A stretch of DNA of 64,000 nucleotides from UBA1227 sp963629305 (GTDB taxonomy: Bacteria; Bacillota; Clostridia; Oscillospirales; Acutalibacteraceae). Numbering within the stretch: the first letter of the stretch is position 1; each line of letters starts with the position of its first letter. The position numbers and the translations under genes are program-made. The stretch is from contig CAVGIJ010000002.1 in assembly GCA_963629305.1 (NCBI GenBank), positions 1 to 64,000 of the forward strand, in the 5' to 3' direction. Below the pieces are notes generated by a model, which was not told the DNA's origin, made no database searches, and worked only from the letters and a program-made list of their open reading frames with translations. Of this stretch, positions 1-7,914 are shown piece after piece.

Positions 1-2
1 CC

Positions 3-482
3 TTTAGTTTGAATGAAAGTGATATTGAGGAGATAAAGAAAAATTTTTCCTTGAATTCAAATGAGCTTATTATTACAAACTTTGATGAGCAATACAATAC
101 ACAACTCGGTATTGTGAAGGCAAAAATATCCGCTTGTATAGTTATGCTTGTTTTTACAATGATTTTTGAACTTCAGATTTCAAAAACTGCATTGACAATG
201 AGATATATTTCCCACGGGAAAGAATATGCTTTGAAAAAGGTTTCCGGGTATAGTAATATTCAGATTCATCTCAGTAGCATTTTGGTTGAATTTTTCACGA
301 CTTTTTGTGCCATCTGCTTGTCACTGATTTTTATTAGGAGTGAAGGCTTGGAAATTGCGCATTGGTCTGTTTTGGTGGGAATAGTAACAGAACTTGTTTT
401 TTGCGTAACCTCATTTTGTATAATGCTTAAGAAAACCGGAATCGATAGAGTAAATAAAATTTTAAAAGGCGGGATGATGTAA
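3..482 (+). CDS. ABC transporter permease, C-terminal part (5' end outside window)
   Basis: The reading frame is open from base 3, so this is the 3' end of a longer gene. The visible 160 residues contain three hydrophobic segments (about residues 36-60, 85-110 and 118-140 of the visible part). Between the first two lies a basic loop reading EYALKKVSGYS. That loop resembles the conserved cytoplasmic loop of FtsX/MacB-like and bacteriocin-associated (DUF1430-type) permeases, where a basic ALKK-x-x-G motif follows a membrane helix. It is probably the membrane subunit of an export-type ABC system whose ATPase would lie upstream, outside the window. The substrate cannot be told. The gene ends just before a strong terminator. 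Confidence 0.5.
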   Translation, partial: FSLNESDIEEIKKNFSLNSNELIITNFDEQYNTQLGIVKAKISACIVMLVFTMIFELQISKTALTMRYISHGKEYALKKVSGYSNIQIHLSSILVEFFTTFCAICLSLIFIRSEGLEIAHWSVLVGIVTELVFCVTSFCIMLKKTGIDRVNKILKGGMM

Positions 483-503
483 TCATCTGTGTATATTTCA
501 CCC

Positions 504-550
504 AACAACTTGTGTAAAGAAAATTGCTTTACACAAGTTGTTGTTTTTTG
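504..550 (+). terminator. Rho-independent terminator after the permease
   Basis: A perfect 16-bp inverted repeat (AACAACTTGTGTAAAG at 504-519, its complement at 527-542) with a 7-base loop, followed by GTTTTTTG. It separates the permease transcript from the ylxM-ffh operon. Confidence 0.9.
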
Positions 551-607
551 CTGAAAAAATAAGATTTTAAATGATTTAAAATGTACATGAATACAAGAAA
601 AACGGTC

Positions 608-636
608 TTGACATGGGAACGGTTTGTAAGTATAAT
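608..636 (+). promoter_or_regulatory. Consensus sigma-A promoter for ylxM-ffh operon
   Basis: TTGACA at 608-613, a 17-base spacer, and TATAAT at 631-636. Both hexamers match the consensus perfectly. Transcription would start near 643 and give a leader of about 55 bases before the ylxM start. Confidence 0.9.
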
Positions 637-698
637 ACTCGAGTGTAAAGAATTTGACTTTACATTTGGGGGAAATAAATTGGGAGGCGATTTTTGAC

Positions 699-1064
699 GT
701 GACAAAAAACTTTGAAGTTATAAATGTACTGCTTGACTTTTACGGCGACATGCTTACTGAAAAGCAAAGAGCGTTCATAGAGTATTATTACAACGACGAC
801 TTGTCACTTGCCGAGATTGCCGAAAATGAAGGAATAACCAGACAGGGCGTGCGTGATTCCATAAAACGTGCAGAGAGTCAACTTTATGAAATGGAGTCAA
901 GACTCGGACTTGCAAAGCGTTTTGAGGAAATGCGAAACGGCCTTGAAGAAATACTCGAATGTGCTGAGGAGATTAACGACCACAACATGCGTACCGGTCT
1001 TTCAAGAGACATAAACGAGGCAGTTGTAAAGATTAAACTCATAGTGCAGCAATTATCAGAATAA
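699..1064 (+). CDS. ylxM: YlxM/p13-family helix-turn-helix protein
   Basis: A 121-residue protein of the YlxM/p13 family, nearly always encoded directly upstream of ffh and thought to act with the signal recognition particle. The pattern LLDFYGDMLTEKQRAFIEYYYNDDLS followed by LAEIAENEGITRQGVRDSIKRAE is a sigma-70 region-4-like helix-turn-helix (about residues 25-60). The C-terminal half is helical. I chose the GTG at 699 rather than an upstream TTG at 654 because GGAGG (683-687) lies 11 bases before it and the family begins just before the NVLLDFYG segment. It is the first gene of the SRP/ribosome-maturation operon, 13 bases upstream of ffh. Confidence 0.9.
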   Translation: MTKNFEVINVLLDFYGDMLTEKQRAFIEYYYNDDLSLAEIAENEGITRQGVRDSIKRAESQLYEMESRLGLAKRFEEMRNGLEEILECAEEINDHNMRTGLSRDINEAVVKIKLIVQQLSE

Positions 1065-1077
1065 GGAGTGAAGACTC

Positions 1078-2451
1078 TTGGCATTTGAAGGACTGTCAGA
1101 CAGGCTGGAAGCGGCGTTTTCCAGACTGAAGAGTAAAGGCTCCCTTACCGAGTCAGACGTAAAAGAGGCCATGCGTGAAGTAAGGCTTGCACTTTTAGAG
1201 GCTGACGTAAGTTATAAGGTGGCCAAGGACTTCACCGCAGCTGTAACTGAAAGAGCCATCGGTGCTGAGGTTATGAAAAGCCTCACACCATCTCAGATGG
1301 TTATTAAGATAGTAAACGAAGAACTCACTGAGCTCATGGGCGGTACGCAGACAAGACTTGCGGTTGCCCAACATCCTCCGACAATCGTTATGATGTGCGG
1401 ACTTCAGGGTTCAGGTAAGACAACACACTGTGCAAAGATTGCCAAACGTCTTAAGAGTGAGGGACACAGGCCGCTTCTCGTAGCCTGCGACGTTTACAGA
1501 CCGGCTGCTATAAAGCAGTTACAGGTTGTAGGTGAACAGGTCGGGGTTCCGGTTTTTGAAAAAGGACAGGAAGACCCCGTTCTCATAGCAACGGAAGCCG
1601 TAAAGCTTGCAAAGGATCAGGGCTATGATTACGTATTCCTTGATACGGCAGGACGACTTCATGTTGACGAAGCTCTCATGGAAGAACTTCAAAACATAAA
1701 GGCAGCGGTTCACCCGCATGAAATCCTCCTTGTTGTGGATGCCATGACCGGTCAGGACGCTGTAAACGTTGCGTCCGCGTTCAATGAATCCGTAGGGCTT
1801 GACGGCCTTGTACTTACAAAGCTCGACGGTGACACAAGAGGCGGTGCGGCACTTTCAGCCAGAGCTATTACAGGCAAGCCGATAAAGTTTGTCGGTACGG
1901 GTGAAAAGCTTGATGATCTTGACGTATTCCACCCTGACAGAATGGCTTCCCGTATTCTCGGAATGGGAGATATGCTTTCCCTTATCGAAAAAGCCGAGAA
2001 GGAGTTTGACGAAGAACAGGCACTTGAACTTGAACGCAAGCTCCGCAAAAACAAGTTTGATCTTAATGACCTTCTTTCCAATCTTCAGCAGGTACGTAAA
2101 CTCGGACCTATGCAGGATTTACTCGGAATGATTCCGGGTATCGGAAATAAGGCTAAAGATATTGAAATAGACGAAAAACAGTTTGACAGACTTCAAGCTC
2201 TTATTCAGTCTATGACACCAAAAGAGAGAGAAAATCCCGACATCATCAATCCGTCGCGCAAACGCAGAATTGCAGCGGGTGCGGGTCAGCAGGTTGAGGA
2301 CGTCAACAGGCTTCTTTCTCAGTATAGGCAAATGCAAAAGATGTTTAAGCAGATGAACAGTAAAAAATCCAGAAAGGCCATGAAGCGCATGAGTAAAAAC
2401 ATGAACCCGAATGACCTAAGCGGACTTGATTTCAGTAAACTCGGTTTATAA
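1078..2451 (+). CDS. ffh: Signal recognition particle GTPase Ffh
   Basis: SRP54 homologue of 457 residues. It binds signal sequences and 4.5S/scRNA and delivers ribosomes to FtsY at the membrane. Visible in order are the helical N domain (1-90), the G domain with P-loop GLQGSGKTT (108-116), DTAGRLH, TKLDGDTRGG and the GTGEKLDDL segment, and a methionine-rich M domain from about residue 300 (MQKMFKQMNSKKSRKAMKRM). The length is normal for the family. It starts with TTG at 1078, preceded by AAGGAG. It sits in the usual place between ylxM and rpsP. Confidence 0.97.
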   Translation: MAFEGLSDRLEAAFSRLKSKGSLTESDVKEAMREVRLALLEADVSYKVAKDFTAAVTERAIGAEVMKSLTPSQMVIKIVNEELTELMGGTQTRLAVAQHPPTIVMMCGLQGSGKTTHCAKIAKRLKSEGHRPLLVACDVYRPAAIKQLQVVGEQVGVPVFEKGQEDPVLIATEAVKLAKDQGYDYVFLDTAGRLHVDEALMEELQNIKAAVHPHEILLVVDAMTGQDAVNVASAFNESVGLDGLVLTKLDGDTRGGAALSARAITGKPIKFVGTGEKLDDLDVFHPDRMASRILGMGDMLSLIEKAEKEFDEEQALELERKLRKNKFDLNDLLSNLQQVRKLGPMQDLLGMIPGIGNKAKDIEIDEKQFDRLQALIQSMTPKERENPDIINPSRKRRIAAGAGQQVEDVNRLLSQYRQMQKMFKQMNSKKSRKAMKRMSKNMNPNDLSGLDFSKLGL

Positions 2452-2513
2452 TCTTTGCAAGTTTATATCACTTAATTACTTTTTGTACATTAATCTTTTT
2501 GGAGGAATTAAAA

Positions 2514-2759
2514 ATGGCAGTAAAAATCAGACTTCGCAGAATGGGTGCAAAGAAAGCTCCTTTCTATCGTATTGTAGTAGCAGATTCACGTTTCCCGAGA
2601 GACGGACGTTTCATTGAGGAAATCGGTTACTACGATCCTACAAAGGATCCTGTAGTAATCAAGGTTGACGATGAGAAAGTTCAGCAGTGGATTGCAAACG
2701 GTGCACAGCCGACAGATACAGTTCGCGCACTCCTTAAAAAGAGCGGAGCTATAAAATAA
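2514..2759 (+). CDS. rpsP: 30S ribosomal protein S16
   Basis: An 81-residue S16 protein. The start MAVKIRLRRMGAKKAPFYRIVVADSR and the YYDPTKDP segment are diagnostic. It binds 16S rRNA early in assembly of the 30S body. The ATG at 2514 is chosen because GGAGG at 2501-2505 is ideally placed and because MAVKIR is the universal start; the in-frame ATG at 2499 lies before this ribosome binding site. It follows ffh after 62 bases and leads into khpA, rimM and trmD. Confidence 0.97.
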   Translation: MAVKIRLRRMGAKKAPFYRIVVADSRFPRDGRFIEEIGYYDPTKDPVVIKVDDEKVQQWIANGAQPTDTVRALLKKSGAIK

Positions 2760-2776
2760 TCAGGAGGCTTTAAAAT

Positions 2777-3010
2777 ATGCGTGAGTTATTAATAGCGATT
2801 GCGCAGGGCCTTGTAGACGATCCGTCAGCTGTAAAGGTTGATGTTGATGAGCCTAATGAGAACGGTGTAACTGTTTTTCATCTCCATGTTGCTCCTGATG
2901 ATATGGGCAGAGTTATCGGAAAACAGGGACGCATTGCCAAGGCTATCCGTACTGTAATGCGTGCAACTGCAAATAAGCAGGATGCTCACATAGCAGTTGA
3001 AATTGACTGA
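2777..3010 (+). CDS. khpA: KH-domain RNA-binding protein KhpA
   Basis: A 77-residue single-KH-domain protein of the KhpA/YlqC family. The GRVIGKQGRIAKAIRTVMRA segment is the KH GxxG loop with its flanking helices. In Firmicutes KhpA pairs with KhpB (Jag) to bind RNA and affects cell elongation and division. It sits between rpsP and rimM in the conserved order. The start is preceded by CAGGAGG. Confidence 0.95.
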   Translation: MRELLIAIAQGLVDDPSAVKVDVDEPNENGVTVFHLHVAPDDMGRVIGKQGRIAKAIRTVMRATANKQDAHIAVEID

Positions 3011-3048
3011 TAATTCATTTCAGTTCCGATTTTAAACGCAAATGAAGA

Positions 3049-3086
3049 GGGCAAGCATTGAATAAAATTCAAAGCTTGCCCTGTTT
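3049..3086 (+). terminator. Hairpin between khpA and rimM (possible attenuator)
   Basis: GGGCAAGC at 3049-3056 pairs with GCTTGCCC at 3074-3081. The stem continues inward through TTGAAT/ATTCAA after one A-A mismatch, and TGTTTT follows. The U-run is short and interrupted, so it probably only reduces read-through into rimM-trmD, or marks an RNA processing site. Confidence 0.55.
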
Positions 3087-3105
3087 TGGACTTTGAGGTG
3101 AAAAA

Positions 3106-3639
3106 ATGCTTCTTTCCTATCTTGAACTTGGAAAAATAGTGAGTACACACGGTGTAAAGGGAGAACTGAGAGTTCAGTATTGGTGCGACAGCCCTGAGTT
3201 TTTTCAAAGCTTTTCGCGTGTTTACCTGAAAAAGGACGGTGCCGACGAGCGTCGCGTGTTGTCATCAAGACCGCACGGTAACATAATGCTCCTGACACTT
3301 GAAGGCGTTGATGATCTTGACAAGGCAAATGCACTCAGAGGCAGGACCATATATGTAAAAAGAGAGGATGCACCTCTTGAGGAGGGTCACTATTTTATAG
3401 CTGAGCTCAAAGGGTGTACCGTGCGTGATGCGGATGACAACGAGCTTGTGTATGGTGTTGTAAAAGACGTGACGAACTCAGGTGCCTCAGATATATGGCA
3501 TATTGAAAAAGACGGTAAGGTCTATCTGCTGCCGTCTATACCGGAGATTGTAAAAAAAGTTGATGTCGAAAAATGCGTCGCTTTGATAACACCTATACCG
3601 GGTATTTTCGGAGAGGAGTACGAGATTCGTGAAGATTGA
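3106..3639 (+). CDS. rimM: 16S rRNA maturation factor RimM
   Basis: A 177-residue RimM protein, which binds S19 and helps mature the 30S head. The N-terminal segment LELGKIVSTHGVKGELRVQ is the family signature. The PRC-barrel domain follows from about residue 95 (LKGCTVRDADDNELVYGVVKDV) and ends with LLPSIPEIVKKVDVEKCVALITPIPG. The length is typical. Its last 11 bases overlap trmD, which suggests translational coupling. Confidence 0.96.
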   Translation: MLLSYLELGKIVSTHGVKGELRVQYWCDSPEFFQSFSRVYLKKDGADERRVLSSRPHGNIMLLTLEGVDDLDKANALRGRTIYVKREDAPLEEGHYFIAELKGCTVRDADDNELVYGVVKDVTNSGASDIWHIEKDGKVYLLPSIPEIVKKVDVEKCVALITPIPGIFGEEYEIRED

Positions 3640-4309
3640 TATTCTCACCTTATTTCCGGAAATGTGCGAAACCGTCCTTAATACCAGTATAATAGGCAGA
3701 GCACGTGAAGCGGGTTTTGTGGAGATAAATTGTCACAATATACGTGACTATACCGATGACAAACACGGTCATGTTGATGACGCGCCGTATGGTGGCGGAA
3801 CCGGGATGATAATGCAGGCTGAGCCCATATACAAATGCTATATGTCTCTTACCGACAACGGAAATAAGCCGTATCATCTTGTATATGTGACTCCGCAGGG
3901 TAAAACGCTCACTCAACAGCGGGTAAAAGAACTTTCAAAAATGGATAATCTGGCTATTCTCTGCGGACACTATGAGGGGATTGATGAGCGCGTGATAGAT
4001 GAGCTTCGCCCCGAGGAGATTTCCATAGGCGATTATGTTCTGACAGGCGGCGAGCTTCCGGCTCTTGTTCTTTGCGACAGTGTTTGCAGAATGCTTCCGG
4101 GTGTCCTTAAGAATGACGATGCATATACCAAAGAGAGCCACTATAACGGACTTCTTGAGTATCCGCAGTACACAAGACCGGCAGTATGGCACGACAGAGC
4201 AGTGCCGGATATACTTCTTTCCGGACACCATGAGAACATAGCCAAGTGGCAGGAAGAGCAGTCGATTGAGCGAACAAAACAAAAGCGACCGGATCTTCTC
4301 ACTTCATGA
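3629..4309 (+). CDS. trmD: tRNA (guanine37-N1)-methyltransferase
   Basis: A 226-residue TrmD, which uses S-adenosylmethionine to make m1G37 in tRNAs and so prevents +1 frameshifting. The start MKIDILTLFPEM, the PYGGGTGMIMQAEP segment and the trefoil-knot sequences CGHYEGIDERV and EISIGDYVLTGGELPAL are all present. GTG start overlapping rimM. In most Firmicutes rplS (L19) follows trmD directly; here the operon ends and a separate promoter drives ptsH. Confidence 0.96.
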   Translation: MKIDILTLFPEMCETVLNTSIIGRAREAGFVEINCHNIRDYTDDKHGHVDDAPYGGGTGMIMQAEPIYKCYMSLTDNGNKPYHLVYVTPQGKTLTQQRVKELSKMDNLAILCGHYEGIDERVIDELRPEEISIGDYVLTGGELPALVLCDSVCRMLPGVLKNDDAYTKESHYNGLLEYPQYTRPAVWHDRAVPDILLSGHHENIAKWQEEQSIERTKQKRPDLLTS

Positions 4310-4467
4310 AATCAGTGTGTTTTTTTACTAAAAAAATGACCCAACAGTATATATGAACAAAACGCTTTTTGCAAGTGTTTTTTGTTGAAAAAAACTGTGA
4401 AAAATTAACAAACATTCGCCTTTTTTATGTCGAAGTTTGTAATCTGGGACAAATATTTATTTTCCCG

Positions 4468-4496
4468 TTGACTATGCGAAGTTTTGTGATTATAAT
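4468..4496 (+). promoter_or_regulatory. Sigma-A promoter for ptsH
   Basis: TTGACT at 4468-4473, a 17-base spacer and a perfect TATAAT at 4491-4496, about 65 bases before the ptsH start. The rest of the 250-base gap after trmD is AT-rich. It contains an imperfect hairpin with a T-run around 4356-4386 that may terminate the trmD transcript. Confidence 0.8.
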
Positions 4497-4561
4497 GATA
4501 GCAATTTGAAAAATCAATATAATTTTTTTCTAATATTTTGATTATTTGTGAGGGAATTATT

Positions 4562-4825
4562 ATGTATGTAAAAGACGTAAAGGTTCAAAATCAAGTAGGG
4601 CTTCACGCTCGTCCTGCAACATTCTTCATTCAGAAGGCAAATGAGTTTAAGTCGTCTATTTGGGTTGAAAAAGATGAGCGCAGAGTAAATGCTAAGTCAC
4701 TTCTCGGTGTTCTTTCACTTGGAATCATGGGCGGAACCGAAATCCGTATCATGGCCGGCGGCTCAGACGAAGAAGAGGCAGTTGAGGCTCTTGTAGCTCT
4801 TGTTGAATCAGGCTTTGCAGAATAA
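4562..4825 (+). CDS. ptsH: Phosphocarrier protein HPr
   Basis: An 87-residue HPr. It takes phosphate from enzyme I on His15 (GLHARPA) and passes it to sugar-specific EIIA proteins. Ser46 (NAKSLLG), the HPr kinase target used in Firmicutes carbon catabolite control, is also present, followed by the typical GVLSLGIMGG segment. Having both residues favours true HPr over Crh. The ATG at 4562 matches family length and follows GTGAGGGA. It is monocistronic, with its own promoter and terminator. Enzyme I is not nearby. Confidence 0.95.
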   Translation: MYVKDVKVQNQVGLHARPATFFIQKANEFKSSIWVEKDERRVNAKSLLGVLSLGIMGGTEIRIMAGGSDEEEAVEALVALVESGFAE

Positions 4826-4843
4826 TTTTAATCGCTTTAATTG

Positions 4844-4886
4844 AGCACACTGCTGATATTCTTTGGCAGTGTGCTTTTGTTTTTTT
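4844..4886 (+). terminator. Terminator after ptsH
   Basis: A perfect 10-bp stem, AGCACACTGC (4844-4853) with GCAGTGTGCT (4866-4875), followed by TTTGTTTTTTT. Confidence 0.92.
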
Positions 4887-4919
4887 GAATTTGTTTAATT
4901 TTGAAAGAGAGGTGAGTAT

Positions 4920-6752
4920 ATGTCAAACAGCAGGATGTCATATTTGCGGGGAAAGTCCATGCGTCTTCCGCTCGCACCGGGTGTGTATATCATGAAAAAT
5001 TCTGATGGTGAAATCATTTACATCGGCAAGGCGAAACTCCTTAAAAACAGGGTGAGCCAGTATTTCGGTTCTCAGAATAACCACACGACTAAGGTTTGCA
5101 AGATGGTTGAAAATGTTTATGATTTTGAGCATATTCTCACTGCAAGTGAATTTGAAGCGCTCGTACTTGAGTGCAGCCTTATAAAGCAATATAAACCGAA
5201 GTACAATATACTTCTCAAGGATGACAAGGGATACAGTTATATCAAAATAACAAATGAACCGTGGAGGAAACTTAAAAGCGCAAAGCAAAAGATTGATGAC
5301 GGCTCACGGTATATCGGCCCTTATATGAGCGGCTTTGTTGTAAAAGAATCACTTGATGCGGCTTTGAAGATTTTTAAGCTTCCGCAGTGTAACAAATCAT
5401 TTCCGTGCGGCGGTAAAAATAACAGGCCATGTCTTAATTATCACATGAATCAGTGTATGGCACCGTGTGCCGGACGGGTAAAAAAAGCGGATTATGATGC
5501 CGCCGTGGATGATGCAATTGACTTCCTTAAAGGTGATACAAAGGAGTATCTTAAAACCCTTGAAACACGTATGGAGTCGTATTCCGAACATCTTGAATTT
5601 GAAAAAGCAGCTGAAATGCGTGACAGGATTTCGGCGATAAAGCGACTTTCGGATAAGCAGAAGGTTTTGCTTTGCGGTACACAGACAAAAGATATCTTTG
5701 CACTTGCACGTGACGAAGATATTGTCTGCTTCAATGTGCTCAGATTTGTTGACGGAAAGCTTTCACAGAGCGAGAATCATTTCACGGATATTTCCGATTC
5801 ACTCAGTGCAACGAGGGCGGATTTTATAAAAAGATTTTACATTGCTCATGACGACATACCCGGACTTATTTTTATTGACGGTGAGTGTGATGACTCGGAA
5901 CTTATAGAGCAGTGGCTTAGTGACAGATTGGGGAAAAAAGTGGCCATAGCTATACCGGGAAAAGGAAAACAGGCGGAAGTCGTCAGTATGTCAAAGAACA
6001 ATGCATATGAAGCGATAGCGGAAAAAAGGCACCGAAAAAAATCAAATGCCGCAGTTATTGAACTCGGCGAAACCTTGGGACTCGGAAAAATTCCGGAGTT
6101 TATTGAATCTTATGATATCTCGCACACTGCCGGTGCGGATTCCGTCGGCGGTATGGTCGTCTTTAAAAACGGCGAACCGTACAAGTCGGGGTACAGAAAG
6201 TTTATAATAAAAGATGCTTTGGGCGGCGATGATTACGGCTCGATGAGAGAAGTGCTTACAAGGCGTTTCGAGCGTTATTTTAAAGATAGAGAAGCCGGAG
6301 GGGAAGACGGATTTGCAAGGCTTCCCGACCTTATCCTGATGGACGGAGGACAGGGTCAGGTAAATGTTGCACTTGAAGTTTTGAATATGTATAGCCTTGA
6401 CGTTCCTGTTTTCGGAATGGTTAAAGACGGAAAACACCGCACTCGTGCAATTTCACATGATGGAGGAGAAATATCCATAAGCGGTAAGAGACAGGTGTTT
6501 ACACTGGTATCCGGAATTCAAGAAGAAGTTCACAGATTCGCCATAGGTTATCATCATCAAAAGCATTCAAATGCGTCCAAAACAAGCGAACTTACAAAGA
6601 TACCGGGAATCGGTCCGAAAAAGGCTGAAGCATTGTGGAAAAAATTCAGAACTATTGACGCAATGAAGAGGGCAGACATAAGCGAACTTGCTGAAACGTC
6701 CGGTCTCGGTATTGCTGATGCTGTCCATATTAAGGCGTTTTTTGCGGACTAA
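4920..6752 (+). CDS. uvrC: Excinuclease ABC subunit C
   Basis: A 610-residue UvrC, the nuclease of nucleotide excision repair that cuts on both sides of a lesion. In order: GIY-YIG nuclease domain (GVYIMKNSDGEIIYIGKAK, about residues 21-39); a cysteine cluster around residues 158-185 (CNKSFPC...PCLNYHMNQCMAPC), in the region reported to bind an iron-sulfur cluster in E. coli; a UVR motif near 225 (EFEKAAEMRDRI); the RNase H-like nuclease half with DSVGGMVVFKNG and LMDGGQGQVNVA; and C-terminal helix-hairpin-helix motifs (KIPGIGPKKAEAL). Length is normal. AGAGGTGAG precedes the start. Confidence 0.97.
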   Translation: MSNSRMSYLRGKSMRLPLAPGVYIMKNSDGEIIYIGKAKLLKNRVSQYFGSQNNHTTKVCKMVENVYDFEHILTASEFEALVLECSLIKQYKPKYNILLKDDKGYSYIKITNEPWRKLKSAKQKIDDGSRYIGPYMSGFVVKESLDAALKIFKLPQCNKSFPCGGKNNRPCLNYHMNQCMAPCAGRVKKADYDAAVDDAIDFLKGDTKEYLKTLETRMESYSEHLEFEKAAEMRDRISAIKRLSDKQKVLLCGTQTKDIFALARDEDIVCFNVLRFVDGKLSQSENHFTDISDSLSATRADFIKRFYIAHDDIPGLIFIDGECDDSELIEQWLSDRLGKKVAIAIPGKGKQAEVVSMSKNNAYEAIAEKRHRKKSNAAVIELGETLGLGKIPEFIESYDISHTAGADSVGGMVVFKNGEPYKSGYRKFIIKDALGGDDYGSMREVLTRRFERYFKDREAGGEDGFARLPDLILMDGGQGQVNVALEVLNMYSLDVPVFGMVKDGKHRTRAISHDGGEISISGKRQVFTLVSGIQEEVHRFAIGYHHQKHSNASKTSELTKIPGIGPKKAEALWKKFRTIDAMKRADISELAETSGLGIADAVHIKAFFAD

Positions 6753-6780
6753 TATTGGCTATTATTACAAGAATAGAATG

Positions 6781-6810
6781 TTTACAAAGTCCGACATATA
6801 ATGGTATAAT
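6781..6810 (+). promoter_or_regulatory. Likely promoter for rsmD-coaD
   Basis: TTTACA at 6781-6786, an 18-base spacer and a perfect TATAAT at 6805-6810, about 60 bases before rsmD. Confidence 0.6.
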
Positions 6811-6872
6811 ATATCGAATTTCGTGTTGTATATCCGCACGTTTAGGAATAAATCAAAAATCAGGAGAACACA

Positions 6873-7421
6873 ATGAGAGTAATCACCGGAACGGCAAGAG
6901 GAATGAAACTTAAGACCTTAGAGGGTCTTTCGGTGCGTCCGACGACGGATCAGGTCAAGGAATCCATTTTCAATATTGTACAGTTTGAAGTTCCCGGTGC
7001 GAGAGTACTTGATCTTTTTGCGGGCTCCGGTCAGCTTGGAATCGAAGCATTGAGCCGTGGCGCGGCTTGTGCAACATTTATCGACAACAGCAGGGAATCC
7101 GTAGCCGTTGTCAATGAAAACCTGGAACATACGAAGCTTTCAAAATGCGCAATAGTAAAAAATGAGGATGCACTGAACTTTTTGAATTTTACCAAGGATA
7201 CATTTGACATTGCATTCCTTGATCCTCCGTATCGTAAAGACATAATAACTTCAGTACTTCCGCTTCTCTCGGAAAAGATGTCAGACGGCGGTGTCATTAT
7301 TTGTGAGACCGCAAGGGAGGAGGAACTACCCATGAGTGCCGGAAGATTTACGCTTCATAGGGAATATACATACGGAAAAATTAAACTTACTGTTTACAGA
7401 AACGGGGAGGAAAACGTCTGA
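6873..7421 (+). CDS. rsmD: 16S rRNA (guanine966-N2)-methyltransferase
   Basis: A 182-residue RsmD/YhhF-family enzyme that methylates G966 of 16S rRNA. The start MRVITGTARGMKLKT and RPTTDQVKESIFNI are family signatures. The SAM-binding motif is LFAGSGQLGIEALSRGA (about residues 49-65). The catalytic DPPY motif is at about residue 117 (AFLDPPYRKD). The stop codon overlaps the coaD ATG by one base, the normal pairing in Gram-positive bacteria. Confidence 0.95.
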   Translation: MRVITGTARGMKLKTLEGLSVRPTTDQVKESIFNIVQFEVPGARVLDLFAGSGQLGIEALSRGAACATFIDNSRESVAVVNENLEHTKLSKCAIVKNEDALNFLNFTKDTFDIAFLDPPYRKDIITSVLPLLSEKMSDGGVIICETAREEELPMSAGRFTLHREYTYGKIKLTVYRNGEENV

Positions 7422-7909
7422 TGATTACAGCCATCTGTCCCGGTAGTTTTGACCCAATAACCAACGGACATCTTGATATTATTGAACGCGCATCAAACTT
7501 GTTTGACAATGTCATTGTCGTTGTTATGACCAATTACAGAAAAATAGGTCACAATTCATTTACGGTAGATGAACGTGTCGAACTTATAAAGAAAAGTATC
7601 GGGCATCTTTCAAATGTTAGGGTTGACTCATATGATGGCCTTCTCGCGGAGTATGCAAAGGAAAACAATGTACAAGTTGTAGTGAAAGGCCTTCGTGCTC
7701 TTTCAGATTTTGATAACGAGTTTCAACAGGCACTCGGAAACAGACGCCTTAACCAAGAACTTGAAACCGTATTTATTGCGACAAAGGCAGAAAACATGTT
7801 TTTAAGTTCGAGTCTTGTAAGACAGATTGGAGAACTTGGCGGTGATATCTCGGATTTTGTTCCGCACCCTGTCTTGCATGACATTGAAAAACACCTAAGA
7901 AAGGACTGA
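7421..7909 (+). CDS. coaD: Phosphopantetheine adenylyltransferase
   Basis: A 162-residue CoaD, the penultimate enzyme of coenzyme A synthesis (4'-phosphopantetheine plus ATP gives dephospho-CoA). The nucleotidyltransferase motif PGSFDPITNGH (T/HxGH) is at the N-terminus. VVKGLRALSDFDNEFQQALGNRRL and FLSSSLVRQIGELGGD match the family throughout. It is co-transcribed with rsmD. Confidence 0.96.
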   Translation: MITAICPGSFDPITNGHLDIIERASNLFDNVIVVVMTNYRKIGHNSFTVDERVELIKKSIGHLSNVRVDSYDGLLAEYAKENNVQVVVKGLRALSDFDNEFQQALGNRRLNQELETVFIATKAENMFLSSSLVRQIGELGGDISDFVPHPVLHDIEKHLRKD

Positions 7910-7914
7910 TTCAT

